DNA of 48,555 bases from Lachnospiraceae bacterium (GTDB taxonomy: Bacteria > Bacillota > Clostridia > Lachnospirales > Lachnospiraceae). The stretch's first letter is position 1; every line of letters begins with the position of its first letter. Of this stretch, positions 45,455-48,555 are shown in pieces. Location: positions 1 to 48,555 of the forward strand of contig JAFZMO010000030.1 of assembly GCA_017551165.1 (NCBI GenBank). The letters are read 5' to 3'. Position numbers and translations under genes: made by a program. The notes below the pieces were generated by a model, which was not told the origin of the DNA, did not search any database, and saw only the letters and a list, made by a program, of their open reading frames with translations.

Positions 45455-48058
45455 TTAAATTCCTACGTACTCGTTGTTCTCGAAGCGACCCTTGCGCACG
45501 CGGCCGTTCGCATACTTCATGACGCCCTCGCCGTGACGCTTGTCGTTCTTCCAGCCGCCCTCGTAGCTGTCGCCGGTCGACCAGCGGAACACGCCGTAGC
45601 CTTCGCGCACGCCGTGCTCGAACTCGCCCTCGTAGCTGCTGCCGTTCGTGTATGTGAACACGCCCGAGCCGTGAGGCATATTCTTGTCGTCAACCTCGCC
45701 CTCGTAGCGATTGCCGCTCTTGTAGTTGATGCTCTTCGTCTCGCGTGCCGGGATTACCGGTGCCGGAGCCGCTTCCTCAACGGGTGCTGACTCCTCGGCT
45801 GCCTCTTCCACGTTCTCTGCTGCCGCTTCCACGTTCTCTGCAGCTGCTTCTACATTCTCCGCTGCCGCTTCCACGTTCTCTGCTGCCGCTTCCGCGTTCT
45901 CCACAACAGTTTCCGCTGCGGTCTCCGCGTTCTCAACTGCAGTCTCAACGGCTTCCGTGACAGTTTCCGCCACAGCCTCCGTCTTCTCTTCCACAGCCTC
46001 TGCAACAGCCTCAACCGCCTTCGCTGCATCCTCGGCAACCGTCTCCGCTGCCTGTGCAACAGTCTCAACGGCCTGCTCTGCATTCTCAGCTACTGTCTCT
46101 GCCGCCTGTGCTGTTTCCTCGGCCGCGTTCTCAACCGTCTCCTGAACGGGGATCGGATCCTCTACGATCTCGGCAAATACCTTCTTGCCGCCTTCCCAAA
46201 CCTGCGCTTCCTTCGCGCCGTTTGCGTAGATCAGGACGCCCGCGCCATCGCGCTTGCCGCCCTTCCAGTTGCCGATGTAGGTGTTACCGTTGGCAAATGA
46301 GTACGTTCCGTTGCCCTCGAACGTGCCGCCCGCAAAGCTTCCGATGTACTCCTCGCCGTTCACCTGGCGGAACGTACCGCGGCCGGACTTGATGCTGTTC
46401 TCCCACTCGCCGCTGTACACACGACCGTCTGCATAGGTCATCGTGCCTTCGCCGTGGCGCTTTCCCATGTTGTAGCCGCCGACGTAAACATCGCCGTTCT
46501 GATACTCCATGCGGCCGTTGCCGTGGCGCTTGCCGTCGACGAAATCGCCGATGTAGCGCTCGCCGTTCGCGTAGGTCTCCTCATGGTAACCGGTGCGCGT
46601 AACAGGATCGTAAGGCTTGTGCTCTTCCTCAGCCGCCGCTTCTTCCACGGCAGCCTCTGCAGCCGTCTCCGCTGCTTCCGCAACATTTTCCGCTGCTGTC
46701 GTCGCTGCCTCTGCAACTGCCTCAACTGCGTTCTCCGCAGCCGCAGCGGCCTCTTCCGCAGCCTCAGCCGGGGCCGTCATGCCGAGCTTCGCAAAATAGC
46801 TCTGCATCGCGCGGTCTTCCAGCGTCTTCTCGGAAACCTTCGGCTCCTCGACCTTCTTCTCGCGCTGATCCTCCGGGATCGGCTTGCCGATGCTCTGGTA
46901 CATGCCGCTCAAAATCGCCGAATTCGCGTTGTCTTTTCTGTCATCCGACGTATCCACAAAACTCGATTCAATCATTTCGCTGTCCCCTTCGCTGTCAACC
47001 TTCTCCGTAGCGTTCTCAGCCATCTCCCCTGCGGTCTCCGCAACCTCCGCCGCAGCCTCCTCAGCTGCCGCTGCTGCGTTGTCCCCGCCGCTTAAGTCGA
47101 TGTCCGAAACACTGTCATCCAGCACAACCAGCGTCTGCGCAGCGGCTTCCGCCATGCGCTTTGCGAGAGCGTCCGCCTCGTCCTCGAGGTCCCCGTTTAC
47201 GTCCGCTCCGTCAAATCCGTTCCCGCGGAACACCGGTCTCGCAACCGATTTTTTCGTGGGCTCCGCACGCTGTGAGCTCTTCTTCAATACATTCGGCGAG
47301 TCTTCCATTCCGTCAAACAGAAGCGGCGCCGACTCGTCTTCCTCTGCTGCCGCGAGTTCCTCCTTCGCGAGCGCGTTCCAAATGCTGTCCGTCGCCTCAT
47401 CCGGCGGCGTCTCCGTGTTCTGCTGGCGCCATGCGAGATCCGCCTCGTCCTCGATCGGATTCTCATCCAGCGAGCGCTGCTCCTGTTCTGCAAGGAATGC
47501 AGCGATCTGCTCCTCGGTAGGCTGCTCCGGGAATGCGCAGATGCCGTTTACCCAGTAGCCTTCCTCCGCATGTCCGTCGCGCCAGTACATCTTGCCCATA
47601 CCGTTGGGCATATCGTCGCTCCACTCGCCCTCGTACTCGCGTCCATCCCCAAAATAAACGTGTCCGCTCGTGAGGCGTCCCGCCGTGTAATAGCCCTCCA
47701 GCTCATTGCCGCCGGGCAGAGACTCCTCGCCGTAGCCTTCGTACTTGTCGTTGACCCACTCGCCGTCATAGTACGCCTCATTGCGGAAGACAAGCTTGCC
47801 CTTGCCGTGACGCATACCGTCCTTGAACTCGCCCTTGTAATACTTGCGGGAGTCATGCTCGTTGTAGGTAAGCTCGCCCTTGCCGTTCGGAATTCCGTTC
47901 CTCGCCTTACCGACATACCGTCCTTCCGGCAACAGGATCTCAAGGTCGCTCTCCACATCTTTGTTATTCTGCGTGTTCATCTTGAAACGGCACTTGACGC
48001 ACAATCCGTCGCCGCCGGCCCTGTTTTCCTTACAGATCATACAATACATATGTTCCAC
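45455..48058 (-). CDS. MORN-repeat protein with N-terminal zinc knuckle and Ala/Glu repeat region
   Basis: 867 aa. Cys6, Cys9, Cys20 and Cys23 form a small zinc knuckle. MORN repeats (pattern YxGEWxxGxxHGxGxxxxxxG) occupy roughly residues 45-180, 495-640 and 790-865, for example YYKGEFKDGMRHGKGKLVF. Between the last two blocks lies an Ala/Glu/Val-rich helical region of some 150 residues with 7-residue periods (AAENVEA). No signal peptide or membrane segment, so cytoplasmic. Start at GTG 48058 or ATG 48049. MORN repeats bind lipid or form scaffolds in other organisms; the role here is unknown. Confidence 0.88.
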   Translation of the reverse strand: MEHMYCMICKENRAGGDGLCVKCRFKMNTQNNKDVESDLEILLPEGRYVGKARNGIPNGKGELTYNEHDSRKYYKGEFKDGMRHGKGKLVFRNEAYYDGEWVNDKYEGYGEESLPGGNELEGYYTAGRLTSGHVYFGDGREYEGEWSDDMPNGMGKMYWRDGHAEEGYWVNGICAFPEQPTEEQIAAFLAEQEQRSLDENPIEDEADLAWRQQNTETPPDEATDSIWNALAKEELAAAEEDESAPLLFDGMEDSPNVLKKSSQRAEPTKKSVARPVFRGNGFDGADVNGDLEDEADALAKRMAEAAAQTLVVLDDSVSDIDLSGGDNAAAAAEEAAAEVAETAGEMAENATEKVDSEGDSEMIESSFVDTSDDRKDNANSAILSGMYQSIGKPIPEDQREKKVEEPKVSEKTLEDRAMQSYFAKLGMTAPAEAAEEAAAAAENAVEAVAEAATTAAENVAEAAETAAEAAVEEAAAEEEHKPYDPVTRTGYHEETYANGERYIGDFVDGKRHGNGRMEYQNGDVYVGGYNMGKRHGEGTMTYADGRVYSGEWENSIKSGRGTFRQVNGEEYIGSFAGGTFEGNGTYSFANGNTYIGNWKGGKRDGAGVLIYANGAKEAQVWEGGKKVFAEIVEDPIPVQETVENAAEETAQAAETVAENAEQAVETVAQAAETVAEDAAKAVEAVAEAVEEKTEAVAETVTEAVETAVENAETAAETVVENAEAAAENVEAAAENVEAAAENVEAAAENVEEAAEESAPVEEAAPAPVIPARETKSINYKSGNRYEGEVDDKNMPHGSGVFTYTNGSSYEGEFEHGVREGYGVFRWSTGDSYEGGWKNDKRHGEGVMKYANGRVRKGRFENNEYVGI
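45805..45903 (-). repeat. 21-base tandem repeats within the MORN gene
   Basis: About five units of 21 bases, the plus-strand unit being CTTCCACGTTCTCTGCTGCC plus G. Each encodes a 7-residue AAENVEA step of the helical region. Two units are nearly identical, so the tract could expand or contract by slippage. Confidence 0.7.
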
Positions 48059-48302
48059 TCACCTTTCTCCGCAGACTGTCCCTGTTTCCAGCTCTTCCGC
48101 GCTGTCGCGATGCCGTAAACCCAAAGGCACCATTTCGGGGATTACTTTATATTACCAAATTTTGCGAAAAATTTCTACCGTTCCGAACCATTTTTCAAAA
48201 ATTTCTGGTGTCAGTTTCGAAAAATGACGTGTCCACTCGAGGGCTGTCGCCCTCTTCGTGTTCGTTTGCTCGCAGCACGGTGCGCCTCCGGCGCGCCGTT
48301 TA
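48059..48302. other. Intergenic region upstream of the MORN gene
   Basis: No gene. It holds an AT-rich stretch (48145-48215) with a possible extended -10 TGGTAATAT for the MORN gene on the minus strand but no clear -35. A GAGGGC-TGTC-GCCCTC hairpin lies at 48239-48254, and a GC-rich dyad GGTGCGCCTCCGGCGCGCC near 48280. Confidence 0.4.
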
Positions 48303-48360
48303 CAAAACAAAAAGACACGCTTCTCGAAACTTTCGTTTCGGAATCGTGTCCTTTTGTTTG
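48303..48360 (-). terminator. Long hairpin, terminator of tRNA-Thr
   Basis: Arms of about 26 bases pair almost throughout: GACACGATTCCGAAAC, a GAAA loop, then GTTTCGAGAAGCGTGTC and TTTTTGTTTTG on the minus strand. A- and T-tracts lie on both sides, so it may work in both directions and isolate the tRNA from the MORN gene. Confidence 0.7.
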
Positions 48361-48382
48361 TACTGCGCTTGGTGCGCAGTAC
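48360..48382. repeat. Hairpin between tRNA-Thr and its terminator
   Basis: Perfect 9-base arms GTACTGCGC and GCGCAGTAC around a 5-base loop, 20 bases after the mature 3' end of the tRNA. It may guide 3' processing. Confidence 0.45.
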
Positions 48383-48401
48383 TGTCTCGCTATTCGTTCA
48401 G

Positions 48402-48474
48402 AGCTGCCTAGCGGATTTGAACCGCCGACCTCCGCCTTACCAAGGCGACGCTCTACCAGCTGAGCCAAGGCAGC
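48402..48474 (-). tRNA. tRNA-Thr (anticodon GGU)
   Basis: On the minus strand: acceptor GCTGCCT/AGGCAGC, D arm GCTC-AGCTGGTA-GAGC, anticodon arm TCGCC-TTGGTAA-GGCGG with anticodon GGT, T arm GGCGG-TTCAAAT-CCGCT. Discriminator base T; CCA is not encoded. It reads ACC and ACU codons. Confidence 0.95.
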
Positions 48475-48488
48475 ATCACACAGCGGCT

Positions 48489-48517
48489 ACTATACCACAG
48501 GAACGAAGTATATGCAA
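48489..48517 (-). promoter_or_regulatory. Promoter of tRNA-Thr
   Basis: On the minus strand TTGCAT (48517-48512), a 17-bp spacer ending in TGTGG, and TATAGT (48494-48489). The start would lie about 8 bases before the mature tRNA. Confidence 0.75.
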
Positions 48518-48555
48518 GCCCTTTTTTCGATTATTCGCTCTTTTTTGCGAAATCC

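Noticed and set aside
45805..45903. Possible CRISPR-like array
   Set aside because: The 21-base repeats have no spacers, are in frame and encode the protein's helical repeats.
48211..48468. Open frame on the minus strand beginning MAQLVERRLGKAEVGGSNP
   Set aside because: It is the tRNA-Thr gene read as protein, a common annotation artefact.

Overview
The window reads as a chromosomal segment of a GC-rich Firmicute of class Clostridia, most likely a Lachnospiraceae-type organism. This is inferred from gene content and order: a FabK-type FAS II/ACC operon, an F-ATPase operon, a dgt-dnaG-rpoD run, queH and LemA/DUF3137 genes. No 16S is present to confirm it. Almost every gene has a clear GGAGG-type ribosome binding site, and many neighbours overlap by ATGA. 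There is no prophage, CRISPR array or transposase gene.

Layout: 1-477 is a degraded edge with a histidine-kinase remnant. 477-10313 (minus) is one fatty-acid operon, acpP-fabK-fabD-fabG-fabF-accB-fabZ-accC-accD-accA-acyl-CoA ligase. A MerR-type regulator (10465-11325, plus) faces it across a promoter with the classic 19-bp-spacer/dyad layout of MerR targets. 11328-17379 (minus) is the F-ATPase operon atpB-E-F-A-G-D-C. It has no separate atpH; the C-terminal half of the delta subunit is fused to the N-terminus of AtpA. 17571-17925 is the RNase P RNA. 17970-21519 holds small membrane proteins and an MFS carrier, with one copy of a palindromic REP-like repeat inside it and a second at 21547-21599. 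21607-28244 (minus) is dgt-dnaG-rpoD-trmK-nucleoside kinase. 28388-29222 is non-coding and holds two related long-hairpin, MITE-like elements in opposite orientation. The second appears to supply the promoter of an FHA-FtsW/PBP cell-wall pair (29250-32437, plus). 32553-35140 (minus) is lemA plus two DUF3137 paralogues. 35227-37309 (minus) is a membrane protein-XRE regulator-lipoprotein operon. 37466-40426 (minus) is an aminotransferase, hisC and queH. 40585-43152 (plus) is a tandem AAA+ protein and a YbjN-like protein. 43255-48058 (minus) holds an HExxH lipoprotein and a large MORN-repeat protein. 48402-48474 is tRNA-Thr(GGU).

The strongest candidates for something undescribed are the delta-alpha ATP synthase fusion together with a lysine-rich gamma tail, the MerR-type control region of the fatty-acid operon together with ATP-synthase terminators buried antisense in the regulator gene, and the long-hairpin elements, one of which carries a working-looking promoter. 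Coordinates of short motifs were read by eye; functional statements about protein families are from general knowledge, not from a search.
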